NCBI GenBank assembly: GCA_049999805.1
Contig: JBNGIO010006265.1
Coordinates: forward strand, 115,161-179,160
From: Folioceros fuciformis
Taxonomy: Eukaryota > Anthocerotophyta > Anthocerotopsida > Anthocerotales
DNA: 64,000 nt
Reading direction: 5' to 3'
Shown: piece after piece, positions 53,001-64,000 of the stretch
How positions within the stretch are numbered: the stretch's first letter is position 1
Layout: each line of letters starts with the position of its first letter
The notes under the pieces: generated by a model
Database searches by the model: none
What the model saw: only the letters and a program-made list of their open reading frames with translations
What the model was told of the DNA's origin: nothing
Position numbers and translations under genes: made by a program

Positions 53001-56000
53001 CTCTTTCTCACGACGCATATCAAGGGCCCAGTCCTCTTCCTGTTCGGCAGGCGGGGTTCTAGATCTGGATCCGGGAGAACTGATAGGCCTCTTTTTCTTG
53101 AAGTGATCAAAATGCCCTCCTCTGGGAACGGCGTATGAATCGCCTCTAATTCTGCTCTCGGGATGAGTGACTGGGTACATCATTTTCTTCTCATTGTTTA
53201 GAACCCTGTCAGGAACCTCATCGTCTGCCTGTTCAGAAAAAGGACTTCTGGATCTAGATCTGGATCGTGGAGTACTGGTAGGCCCCTTCCTATTCAAGTG
53301 ATCAAAATGTCCTCCTATTGGTGCAGTGTATGGACGGCCACCAATTCCTCTTTGAGGATGGGTGATTGGATACTTCATCCTTTTCTCATTGTCAAGACCC
53401 CTGTCAATGACCCAATCGTCTACCTGTTCAGAAAGTGGGCTTCTAGATCTGGATCGTGGAGACCTGTTACGCCCCTTCCTTTTATGATGGGAAACAGCCA
53501 GACCCTTATGACTAAGAGTGGAACTGGAGTCAACAGTGTCTTGTCGACTTCCACCTGCCTTCAGATACAGGTGACCTACATTCTGTGGATGAGAGTACGT
53601 TGTAGGGATGTGAGCTTTATGTTGAAACTTTTTCCTTGGAAGTGATACCCCATAAATTTCAACCAGTCTCTTGTCTTTCACCAAACGCTTCCATTCAGAC
53701 TCAAGCTGGTTCCTACGTTTTTCAGCTTTCTGCCCCAATCGTACGAGAGGCTGGAGGCTCGTCTCATCTTCAAACTGCTTGCCGAAATCAATAACTGGTT
53801 TCCTGTTACTGTGGCCTATATCATGCTTCTTTGCCTTGGGTTTGTCAGCGGTGTTTCTGCTCCCCTTGGACTTGGGGACGGGATATAGATCCCTCTCTGG
53901 TTCATATGGGTTATCGAAATCAATTACAGGACCAGTGATCTGCCACTTCTCAACCTTCCTCTTCGCTTTGTCTGACCCTTGCTTCATCTTTGCCTTGCTC
54001 TCAGCAGCTGTGACTACCCGCCTTAATTGCTTAGGCCCCACTGCTACTTTCCTGGACTTTTTCGTAGAGGGAGATGCTGGTTGCTTTACGGGATGTACAT
54101 CACCTGCCAGTCCCCTCCTTGAGATCGGTGTCTGTCGTACACCAGGTCCCATCCACTTCGTTGGGGCACCAGCTTTAAACAGTGACTCAGGAGGCCGCAC
54201 TTCCTTTCTCCGGAGCGCTGCACTAACAAAGTGATTCCTTCCCGGTCTAGTCCCCTCTGGACCCTCCACAGAGTGATGAGGCTTGGTTTTCGCAGCCAAC
54301 CTCTCAAACCTCGGCGCAACGACATCCACTCGTTTGGAGGAATGTTGACCTGTGCCTGTTGCCACTTCTGTGGCTTTTTTGAGCATTGCCTGAACCTCCT
54401 TCACAAGCTTTTCAAGCTGTGAGTTTCTACAAACTGGTGGTGCTACAACAGGCCTCTTAAGCAATAGCTCACGAACATTTCCTTCCGAGGCAATGATATC
54501 TGGATATCGGTGTTTGACTGCGCCAGTAGATGCGTGGGAAATATTCCGAGAGCTGGGCTGACTTATCCTTTTGTTCCCCTGAAGACTTGTTGAGGGCCCA
54601 ACCTTCCTTCTCTTAGTACGTGCGCCGGTATCCACGCGCGCAATCCTTGACTCCACCTCTTGGCGAAGGCTGTTGAGGAACATCTCATCCTGGGTTTCTC
54701 CCTGGAATAGCGTAAGGCAACCGAGTTCATTCCAGTTGAAACAGGAACAATCTTCTGTTGAGAGTGACGTTTAGCAGGAGTTACATTTACCTGATACCCT
54801 GGCGCAAGGCAAGGCTCTTGCCAGCACTTCAGCAGCTGCTTGTCCGTGGAAAGGGGTTGCTTGAAGCGGTGATATACTTCCTCGAGCTGCTTGATCCTGT
54901 CTCTTTCCCTCCTAATGTCATTCAACTCCTTCGGCCAGCAAAGAACACCACCGTCAGTGGCCTATTTGGTCACATCTAAGCAGAGAACTCACAAGGTAGG
55001 CTGGTGAATGGAATTGAAAAGCATGTGAGACAGGTCTGCAAAAACTCTAGGCATGGACCATGGACTAGAATATCGATCAAGTGGAACCTACATGATACTT
55101 GACAAATGTTCCAGTCAGAGAGCAATTTGGCCTCTACGTCGAGAGTGTGTGCGCGACGGCGAGGACTAACCTGGTGGAATTGATCGAAGTCTATGCCTCC
55201 CCCTATCATGTTTTTGACAGCCTCTTGTGCATAGACAGTCCGCCCAATCTGTGTCGCCAAGAACTGTCGCCATCTAGACTGGACCACTTCTTCAGGAACT
55301 GCATCCTGTGTGAGCCTAGTTACTGCCTGTGCAGCAGCTTCAACTGGTACATCTAGTCTTGTGTATCTACACGGTACGTGTTCATGCATCCATTTGCTTG
55401 ATTCACAATTTCCCACCAGCGCTTCGATGTCATCGGCCAGACCTGCAGCTGCGACAGCTATGCGCTTGTCCACATTAAAATGTGGCTCTTCTTTAGTTTT
55501 GCTTCGCTCGTGTTGACCCTGTGAAGTTCAAACGACTTCAGAAGACGAAACCATAAAGTCATGGCACTTTCTGCAAGCCACTGGATGATAGGCAGAACAC
55601 TGCTTTGCAAGACCCCACCAACTCGTCAACTCATGTCAAATAGCTGATTCTTTGGAAACTTTGAAAGTTGTGATCAGTCTCACCTTATGGGCCTGGCCCC
55701 GTTTTGATTGTTGCTTGCTCTTTGATAGGGGCTGAGATGCCTTCTTTTGAATTGGAAGCTTTGGACGTCCATACATGTTCCCACGATTCCAATGACAATC
55801 CCGAGAGAAAGCACATTCACCGCCGCTTCTTCCATTCTTGGAATCCAGATTGTACAGAAGTCTGGTCGCAGCTTCGAATCTTTTCTCTGTAGGATCTTTT
55901 GCCATCATCGCTTCTTTACTATCGCAATGTGGCACCAGCATGCACTGCGAAGGGTTACATTCAGGAGCTGGGTGCTGTTGCACAGCATCTAGCGATGGGC

Positions 56001-57839
56001 ATTCTGTATATTCTTCATGTATGTACGGGGCCTGGACGCTCACTTGTTCCTGCTTGTCCGATTGTACCTGGCAGGACTGGGGTGCGTAGGTAATGCTGAT
56101 TGGAGACCCCGGTGGAACTTCAAGCACCGTGTCGAAACGCTTAGACGCCGTATCCTGGGTGGTGGTAACCCAGGCAGTAAATGGTCCAGGACCTTTGTCC
56201 TCCGTTGGCTCGTTAGGACACATGCATGTTCCTCTGTCGCAAGTTCCCTCGTCCTCACTTGGAGATGATGACATATTGTCTGGAGGTCTCTTCGGACTCA
56301 CAGCACCTTCTGTATAAGAACCCTTCTGAACTGCTTCCTGGGGCATCTGTTTCTGTGAGGTTAAAGCAGCCATGATTGCTTGCAAGTAGGAGTGAGCATC
56401 GATCCCGCGTTCGCTGTTGTCCACGTCTTTAGGAGCTGCAGATAGCGGCCCTGTCAAAGCAGAAGCTTTCAGCTTCTCATCATATGTCTTCTGGAGCCTG
56501 CTCGATACGCCTCCTTGTAAGATGCCACGATATCCAAATGCATGCTTAGGTTCACCCTCCGTGCCCTGCATCTGTATTCACGATACAACAGGGGAGAGAA
56601 GCTCAAAACGTAGACCTGCGCGAATAATGCGAGCAGAACGAAAGGTGAAAAATATGTCATTCGGACCTGCAGGGCCTGCTTGATCATACGGGCCATCTTT
56701 GCCGAATTGATATCTTCCTTCGTACCTGCATTTCGGCCCTTCTTCCAACGAGACTCGACATTAGATATACTTTCAATCCTGTTTTTTTCTGAGAGCTCCG
56801 GAGCCTGTGTTTGCTTCTCCAAGCTTTTGCCATCAGGCTGTTTGGGCGTTCCGGCAATTTGGAATGTACTGAGCTGAGGAAGGACAGCAGCTTTGGTAGT
56901 TGCCAAGACCCGTGTCCCACCAGACCCATTAGTCGCAAGATTGACTATTAGAGATCCGCTTGCATATACGGGCCCAGTTCTATCGATAGATGGAGTGGTT
57001 GCTTGACCAACTACCTGCTGAGTGCCTTCCAGTAGCGTTTGTATACCATCTCTGCAATGATATGCAATTTGGTGAGAAGCAGATATATTTACAGCTTCTG
57101 ACGTAGTAAGAGACCTGGTATCCTCTGCTACGTCTGACCTTGTACCTGTTGTTCTATGAACAGTGATATCATCGGAAACAGCTCGTCTCTGAGAAGGAGT
57201 AGAACCTGGTAGAAGTTCCTGAACCTCAACATCGTAGAAGTCAGGTCCTGACTGATTAGTGCCTCCCTTCTCTGCATACAGAACATGGCCAACATTGGAT
57301 GTGAACAAAGAGGTCGCTGATACGCGAAGAACTTGGTCGATGTGACATTCACATTGACTTTGTCCATTCCAGATAGCAGCTTTGCAACTTAGCTCACCAC
57401 AACCTTCACTACTACCGAGCGGCCCTTTTTCTGGAGATGTGCCATGATCCTTGTCTCCAGGAAGCCCCGCTATTGGAAGAATTCCCACCTCTGGCCTTGA
57501 TTGATCCCCTGCAACTGTGTACAACTCCTCGAAACCAGAATCCTTCGATGACGACACCTCAGCAGGTCGGGCAGCTTGACGATTATCCTCCTGGCTGGCC
57601 CTCATGTCTTTCCGCTGCTCAGCCTCATTCGGGACAGAATGGCTTGGTCCTGCACTGTTAATACTGTCCCAAACTGCATCGTCATCCTGGCTGCCAGAAT
57701 CCTCACTGCCTTCATCAGATACTTCTCGTGCATCAGTATGTTCGCCGTCATGAAATGGAACGGAGTTGATTCTAGAGAGTTCGTCATGAAATCGTCGCAG
57801 TTCAGCGCGGAGCTTCCGCAACCCTTTTATTCTTGCCAT
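50002..57839 (-). CDS. Very large repeat-rich protein, possibly TALPID3-related
   Basis: Eight exons: 57839-56667, 56571-55684, 55518-55171, 54928-54791, 54701-52390, 52282-50813, 50729-50557, 50210-50002; about 2236 residues with continuous phase. Mostly polar and low complexity. It shows: three ~65-residue repeats headed by R-S-R-S-R-S-P (about 53480-52900); a duplicated E-T-L-T-A-E-V-Q-E segment; and a block of about eleven V-Q-T/S-Q-T repeats spaced 8-14 residues apart (about 52150-51770). It ends in an acidic S-E-G-E-L tail. Short helical pieces such as F-L-N-S-L-R-Q-E-V-E-S-R and I-K-Q-L-E-E-V-Y suggest coiled coil. The S-E-G-E/S-P-G-E tail motifs and general layout recall TALPID3, a basal-body protein, but I cannot confirm homology. 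The first ATG is provisional: the frame is open upstream to a TTG at 57872, and an earlier exon may exist. Confidence 0.6.
51770..52150 (-). repeat. Coding tandem repeat, x-V-Q-T type
   Basis: About eleven units encode (K/R)-Y-A-x-(V/I)-Q-T or E-S-Q-T at 8-14-residue spacing inside exon 6 of the large gene. They are diverged at the base level but conserved in protein, which suggests selection on the motif. Confidence 0.85.
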
Positions 57840-59010
57840 AGCCCTCAGGTTTCTGTAACAGTTGCTAGTCAAACGGGACTTGCAGCCGAAGCCATGAAGC
57901 CGAATTCAAAGTTCAGTAAACTGCCTGCTATTTGCCCAATTATATCTGCCTCTGCAACGAGATGAGCTTGAGGTGCCAATTTTGCGCAGTCCTTGCAATG
58001 CCTCTCGTTGGCAAACTTGCCATAATGATTCTCCTACCAAGTGAATGTTCCAAAACTGCAAAAGACAAGCTGTACCGTGGTTTGCTGCGTGGTGGGATTG
58101 TTCACGCACATGGAGGCAATTTGAGGCTCTGAAGTTTTATCAAAGAACTAAGCTCAGCTCCTTTAAACTGGTCACCTGACGGAATTGCCCGTCGGCAACC
58201 ACAGCAGCGCTGTACCGGAACGATTAGGGTCCAACGCGAGAGCAGAAATTCACGGTGGCCCTGATGCATCTCCTCTTCCTTGCAGCTGGACTACCCCTGG
58301 TAAGCAAATGGCAGAAGCTTCCAGTCTGAAACCGCGGATGAACATGAGCTAGGCGAGCCTGCAAGCCTCCAGCAGGTTGGAAGCGGGCACCCTGGCGACC
58401 ACTACATCAGCCTGCCCGAGAATTGTCCGAAAGCCAGTGATGGCACCTGCATTTTCCATTGTGCACCGCTGCATTGCTAAGCCTGGGAGAGTTGGCCGTG
58501 CGACAAAAAGACGGTGCTCAACAGATCCCAGCCTCATACAGCTACACCGGCCAATCAAGACAATCTTTGCACCTTACCGGCAGCTGACAAGATTGGCAAG
58601 AGGGAAACCCAGCAATTGTTCAGAAGGTGCCTGCACAACGATCACCATTTTTGTTACCATTCTACCGAAACGCCTTCACAGTACGCGGACTTCAGCCGAG
58701 TGTAAAGAAAGGTACCGTTGGATAACTTACGGTTGCAGCCACGGTAGCTTAGTACGTGTTATTTGAATTTATGCGTGCCCTAATTGGTGTTCTCCCTACT
58801 CCATATGTAGAGAGAGCAAAGAAAGGCGGCTGGCTAGAGGTACCAGCTGGAAGAGTACAGGAGGGAGCTGGAGGGGAAGAAGTAAAGAACAGTACAGATA
58901 GGGAGGGAGGTGTAGTAGGAGGAGCAATGTGTGCAGTGCAAATGCTGAAGTGTGAATGGTAGTGCATTTGTGAAGAGAGGGCAAGGGGGGAAAGATAGTG
59001 TGTTTGGACA
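57840..59010. other. Intergenic; purine-rich near the carrier gene
   Basis: Upstream regions of the large gene (-) and the ADP/ATP carrier (+). A purine-rich (GA) tract at about 58800-59000 lies just before the carrier's ATG and is probably its leader or promoter. No gene recognised. Confidence 0.5.
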
Positions 59011-60551
59011 ATGGGTTGTGAGGAGAAATGGTCTCCAGTAGTTCCCTCTCTTCTTCAAAGGTTTCCAAGACATCTTTACTCCTCTCCAAGTGTGTCTATT
59101 GTGGGTTATGAGCATTTCGGTCCCTCCAAGAAGATTATGGAGATGTCTACACCTCATTCTCCAATAGGTCATGTGTCTAAGGCGGGGACCCAATGCATTG
59201 GTGCTTATGCTCGTAGTTGTTTCTTTGGTGGCTCCAACTATAGGGTTATAGCAACTCCAAGTTGTACCTCAAGATTGTTCTCTAGTCCGCATATATTTGT
59301 TGCATCTGTGTCTGAGGGGAAGGCTAGTAAGCCTAAAGAAGGTAAAAGTGTGAATGATTTTCTAATTGATTTTCTCATGGGAGGTGTTTCGGCAGCAGTG
59401 TCAAAGACAGCTGCTGCTCCCATTGAGCGGATCAAGCTTCTCATTCAAAATCAAGATGAGATGTTGAAGACAGGTCGGCTTGCTAAGCCATACAAAGGTA
59501 TTGCAGATTGTTTTCAACGCACTATGTCAGAAGAGGGAACCATGGCTCTATGGCGTGGAAACTTGGCCAATGTGATCCGCTACTTTCCTACACAAGTACA
59601 TACTCACCTTGTCATCTTTCTTTTCATTTGTATTAGAATGATGTGCTAATTTATTGATAGTGAAAATAGTTTTTAAGTATATGTAAAGATTCTCTCTTCT
59701 TTCTGGTTCATAGCTTTGATAGTTTTTGAAGACTAAAAGAGGTCTATCTATTTCTTCTAACACGTTGCCCATCTCAAAATGTAGGCATTGAATTTTGCTT
59801 TCAAAGACTACTTCAAAGCTTTATTTGGGTATAAGAAAGAGAAAGATGGATATTGGAAATGGTTTGCTGGAAATCTAGCTTCCGGAGGTTTGGCGGGTGC
59901 AGTTTCTCTGTCATTTGTGTACTCCCTTGACTATGCAAGGACACGATTGGCAAGTGATTCGAAGTCCTCAAAAAAGGGAGGAGGAGAGCGTCAATTCAAT
60001 GGTCTTTTGGATGTCTACAGAAAGACCTTGAAAACAGATGGTATTGCTGGTCTATACCGTGGATTCAACATTTCTTGCGTGGGAATTGTGGTGTATCGTG
60101 GCCTATATTTCGGGATGTATGATTCACTGAAACCAGTTCTTCTGACGGGTAGTCTGGAGGTAAGTAAGCAAGTGCACTGCTATTTGATGATCGTTTGATC
60201 GAGGAGTTTGCTGCTGCGGGCTCAGCAGGTGATGCAAATTTGTGTCGTGAACAGGGTAGCTTTCTCGGAAGTTTCCTACTAGGATGGGCGATCACTATTG
60301 CGGCAGGGCTGGCATCCTATCCCTTGGATACGGTTCGTCGTCGTATGATGATGACGTCAGGAGAAGCTGTGAAATACAAGAGCTCGTATGATGCTTACAA
60401 ACAGATTGTTGCGAAGGAGGGCCACAAATCTCTCTTCAAGGGTGCTGGAGCCAACATCTTACGGGCAGTCGCGGGTGCCGGAGTGCTCTCCATCAATGAT
60501 CAGCTTCAGATGATGCTACTGGGGAAGTCGTACGGCAGTGGTGGTGGCTAG
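59011..60551 (+). CDS. AAC: Mitochondrial ADP/ATP carrier (adenine nucleotide translocase)
   Basis: Three exons: 59011-59595, 59785-60159, 60255-60551; 418 residues. It exchanges cytosolic ADP for matrix ATP across the inner mitochondrial membrane. The carrier fold has three ~100-residue repeats with P-x-D/E-x-x-R/K-type motifs ([24 protein letters not shown]). The R-R-R-M-M-M signature that distinguishes ADP/ATP carriers from other members is present. A long Ser-rich N-terminal extension of ~110 residues before the first helix is typical of plant carriers and is removed or dispensable for import. Remaining landmarks: [23 protein letters not shown], and G-A-G-A-N-I-L-R. Confidence 0.95.
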
Positions 60552-61081
60552 AGCTGACGAGCCAGGTACCCACTTCCTCCTCGTTTATAATGCTACCAGA
60601 CACCTGAATGACGTTCTTTTCTAAGCTGCTTCTTTCCCTAGAACAACTGCGAATCATTGCTTCACTGCTGATTGAATTGGCATGTGCAACAGGAAGGTTG
60701 GCTCCGTTCGTTGATTCGATGTCGGCATCTTCGTTCTCTGCCCTGTTGTCTTACAAGGTAAATTTGTCGGAGGACGATTCACAGGCAGGCAGTAGGTTAG
60801 GAGAACTAGGTCCCTAGCGTGTTAGGGGGGATTCACAAGAACCATTTGGGGAGAGGACGCAGCTCTTCCGTGTTTTGATATTTTCAGTACGTTGTCCAGA
60901 ACGGTTGAGAAATGCCATGGTCGCCGAAGGAAGCGTTATGATCAATGTCGAACATAGGAGAACAGTCATGTGTCGTATCATCACTGTGACCGCAGACTGA
61001 GCCGATTTCCAATTCGTGATCTCACTCGAAAAGTTTGAGGTGGGGTTGTTCGCAAAAGGAAGATGAGAAGATTGGGTCTAA
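60552..61081. other. Convergent intergenic region
   Basis: 3' flanks of the ADP/ATP carrier (+) and the BTB gene (-). Nothing else recognised. Confidence 0.5.
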
Positions 61082-63669
61082 CTAGAAGGGCTCTATAGCC
61101 TTCACTAGCTCTACCATAGTCCTTGTCTCCTCCCATGGAATGAATGCCTTTTCGTTCATGCCGGTGGCATACTCCAGCATGCTCATCAGATCCTCCAAGG
61201 CCTTAACGAAAAACAGACGCGAAGTAGCCTCGATCTGGACTCCGACAGTACGGGAAGTAGACATGTAGGTGACGAATGTCCTCTCAGAGGGGAAATCTAT
61301 CCTTAGAGCTGCCCTACCTATCATGTCTTTGGGGATGCACTTGGCCCCCTCCAAGAGCTTGATGGGATGGCCGGTGAGAGTGATGTTGTTACCGTAGTTG
61401 AATCCTCCAATGAAGTATCCAGAGCCTCTGCGCTGCACCACGTCCAGACCTGTGCCCAGAGCTGTGTTAGGGTCCATTGATCGTAATGCTGAGCATTCTC
61501 AACCTTCTGCCCGATTTAACTATGATTCCATGCAACGCGATGGGCACGTGCAATGGCATCTCACACAGATGCATCCTTCTGTTTGCCGTGATGGAGTGCA
61601 CAAGCCTGCCGTGCATGTCTGGCCCGGCTGTGCTGTGCTTAGGGCAGGATGCCTGCACAGATCGAGGCTGGGAAGACACCTTCAGGAACAGCTTTCTTCA
61701 AAATTTCAACAAGGATGTCTCCGACAATCAAGCCTGATACCATCCTCAAGCTGAAGGATTCTGGGGACACGGGTCTGTGGGTGACACCGCAAGCGTATCT
61801 GAAAAACCTGTAGCACGCCCTGGCAATCTCTTGCCCGAACAGGTACACTCTCCACACCTTGTCCTTGTTCTTCTTCTCGGCTGGGGATGTGCACCATTCG
61901 TCCATGTTGGGTTGCTTCTTGCTCTCCCCGAACCCCTGCGGTTGCCTGGAAATGACGATGTACTCCAGGTCCTTGGCATCTCGCTCAGACTTGCTCCCAG
62001 GTGGGCCGACAACTCTGCCATAGGTGTTGAGCAGAGAGCGTCGGCTTCTCGTCCACTGTGGGTTCTTGAAACACTCTTCTGGGTAGCCATGCTCGTAGAG
62101 CCGAGGCAGGTCCTTGAGGATGCAGAACTTGGAGCCGCAGTAGTTATGGAAACCCTGAGTGAACACATCCGCGTGCCGGCCTAGTCTCTTGGCACTGTGG
62201 AAGACGAGGATGTGCACGTTCCTACTGGTGTTTCCTCGTTCGTACGCAAATGCTTCGCACAGTTGTTGGACGCTTTCGAGCTCGGGGCACCTTGCAAGCT
62301 GGCAGAGCTTCAGAATGGCCCTTCTATTGTCCTCGTTCTCCATGGCAAACCGGACATATGGCACAGGATCCCGGTATCTCACTGCTTGCGTGAAGGATGT
62401 GAGCATCATTTTGTCAGCAGCGGCGTATACAAGAGGTAGGTCTTGTATCGTGAGATGACATCTGTCTGTGTAGATGTACTCCATGAGACCGTGCAGCATG
62501 GCCTCTGTCCACGACAGCATCTTGAGCTTCACGTAGTACTTGCCCACAGGAATACCCTTGTGATGGAACTTCACCAGGGTCTCCCTCTCATGAACTGTCT
62601 CCCTTCTGGCCGCTTCAAATGCCATTAGCTGGACCAGGAAATCATTCCGAATGGAGCAAGGTTCATCAGCCATGTCTCCGCCCTCCACACTGGGAGGCCT
62701 ATCTTCCTCCTCCAGGTCTGTCTTTACATGATCTGCAGGGTCTGAGACCGCCTGTCCTCTCCCTGCGATGTTCCCAAGTTTTGCTCGAAGCTCTCCCGCT
62801 AGGTCACCCCCAGGAGCACCTCCTCCTTGAAGGTTCTCAGATTTCACACCACCTTGCTGGCTCTCCTTTCCAACTGCTGTGTTCTGCTGTGCATCCTTAG
62901 GATCAACTATGGTCACCCTCCTCGTAGCAGCAGGAGCAGGAACAGAAGCAGGAGAAGGATCAGAATCAGAATCAGGAAGCACACTACCATCCTTTCCCCC
63001 AACCATCTTGACGCCATCCTTGGCTTCTCCACCAGCAACAATGCTGTTCGGCGACGAGGTGGCCTTCACAACCCCATCCTCTGTCGTACTTCCACCTTGC
63101 TCTCCACTAGCCTGCAGGCTCCTCCCCCGGTTAAAACAGGCCTTGGAATCCAAAACAGGACCACTGGCAACCATGCTGGCTCTCTGGGCAAGCACGATAC
63201 TCTGCCTCTCAAGCTGCGCCTCCTCCTCAGGCTGGGCCACGACGCTCTGTCTCTTCAACCCCGTCACGCTCCCTCTCTTCACATTCTCGTAGATGGTCCT
63301 CGCTGCCGGGCCCAAGAACCCCCCTTCCCCATCAGGCTCCATGAAGAAGCTGTTCCTGTCCAGCACAAAACTGGGAGGCCTGATGGTAGGCCGTCTGCTC
63401 ACAATCCTCGTGTACTCCAGGATCTCCCTGAAGAAGTCACAGGGCCTCTTGAGCATGCACGAGTGGCATAGCAACCGCACCACCTCCGTGCTGTCTGCCC
63501 TCTTGGACACATAGATGATCACATCGGCGGGGCCAGGCACGTCCATGGGTGGAGCCACGGTAAGGAACAACATGGAAAGGCGCTCCTTCAACACATCCGT
63601 AACCAACCGTATGTCCTCCCTCTCGCACCTCTTGCATTGCCCCAGCTTGCACTTGTCACAATGCGCCAT
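61082..63669 (-). CDS. BTB/POZ-like protein with interrupted BTB domain
   Basis: Two exons, 63669-61680 and 61488-61082, 798 residues. It starts with a small Cys cluster (C4, C7, C12, C15) that could bind zinc. The first part of a BTB fold follows at about 45-90 (P-A-D-V-I-I-Y-V-S, L-C-H-S-C-M-L). A ~270-residue low-complexity insertion rich in Ser, Gly and Asp comes next. The second BTB part is M-L-H-G-L-M-E-Y-I-Y-T-D and L-P-L-V-Y-A-A-A-D-K-M-M-L, at roughly 380-430. The remaining ~360 residues are globular and unrecognised. BTB proteins often link substrates to cullin-3 ubiquitin ligases; that role is inference. The two exons are joined by phase and by the open frame on both sides, with 191 bp between. 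If the join is wrong, 61082-61477 could be a separate 131-residue gene. Confidence 0.6.
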
Positions 63670-64000
63670 CTCGCAACCTCGATCCTGACAGCTTCACCCG
63701 CTTGCCGACGCATGAGTCGTCTACCACATCATTGGAAATAGAATCCCAGCAGCCTCCAACTTCTGGCTTTGTAGGACACCTTGAGGAACTCCACAGTGAA
63801 CCCGCAGCCGGACCAGGACAGAACAACCCAACACATTCCCCAAGCCGAGCCAGCCATGATCATCACCGCGTCTTCACGCAAGAACAGAATTCTACGAACA
63901 AGAGAAGAAGAAGAACACCCGGGCGCAGGCAAATCGAAGTTTGCAACGTGCAGGCTCTGCACACGAGGTGGCACGGCGGACAGGATCAAGAGGTGTCGCG
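63670..64000. other. 5' flank of the BTB gene to window edge
   Basis: Upstream of the BTB gene (-). An 86-codon open frame is present on the minus strand but has no recognisable features. Confidence 0.5.

Overview
This is nuclear DNA from a seed-free land plant. Most genes carry several short introns (about 70-350 bp). The gene families are those of plants: a DYW-class PPR protein, an OPT-family transporter, a chloroplast circularly permuted GTPase, bulb-type lectins and a plant-type SMYD/ASHR1 methyltransferase. Two observations narrow the lineage. One gene is a confident PACRG-like (axoneme-associated) homologue and another, very large one may be TALPID3-related; that fits plants with flagellated sperm. 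The PPR protein has the DYW:KP variant (KPAxA box, terminal D-R-H), a class known from hornworts, lycophytes and ferns that edit U to C. With about 20 genes in 64 kb and mostly short introns, a hornwort is the best guess, but this is inference.

Layout. 0-14.7 kb: a patatin-like lipase exon cut by the left edge (-), PACRG-like (-), solanesyl diphosphate synthase (+), a 100-N scaffold gap, a second patatin-like lipase (+) related to the first, and an intronless DYW:KP PPR protein (+). 15.5-29.6 kb: tRNA-Glu and the ASHR1-type SET/MYND gene (+), then a clearly AT-richer stretch with two tandem secreted mannose-binding-type lectins (-), an S1-domain nuclear protein (-), a RING-H2 protein (-) and a short internal telomere-type repeat.

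29.6-43.6 kb is a dense block of housekeeping-type genes: oligopeptide transporter (+), organellar translation initiation factor IF-3 (-), intronless 2-hydroxy-acid oxidase (+), intronless plastid NAD(P)H:quinone/FMN reductase (-), BPG2-type GTPase (-), tRNA-Arg (-) and DNA polymerase kappa (+). 43.6-47.7 kb holds an unrecognised 194-residue gene with a decayed tandem copy beside it, a tRNA-like remnant and a cluster of minisatellites. 47.7-64 kb: lipoate-protein ligase (+), the very large repeat-rich protein (-), mitochondrial ADP/ATP carrier (+) and a protein with an interrupted BTB domain (-).

Exon structures were built by hand from reading frame, GT/GC-AG borders and fit to family sequences. 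Every multi-exon model given keeps phase through to its stop codon, but none has transcript support. Several long reading frames begin at GTG or TTG; the starts given here are the first sensible ATG. By pathway, solanesyl diphosphate synthase (ubiquinone side chain), lipoate ligase, IF-3 and the ADP/ATP carrier serve organelles, chiefly mitochondria, while the BPG2 GTPase and the quinone reductase are plastid proteins. There is no operon-like organisation; neighbouring genes alternate strand, with three close head-to-head or tail-to-tail pairs.
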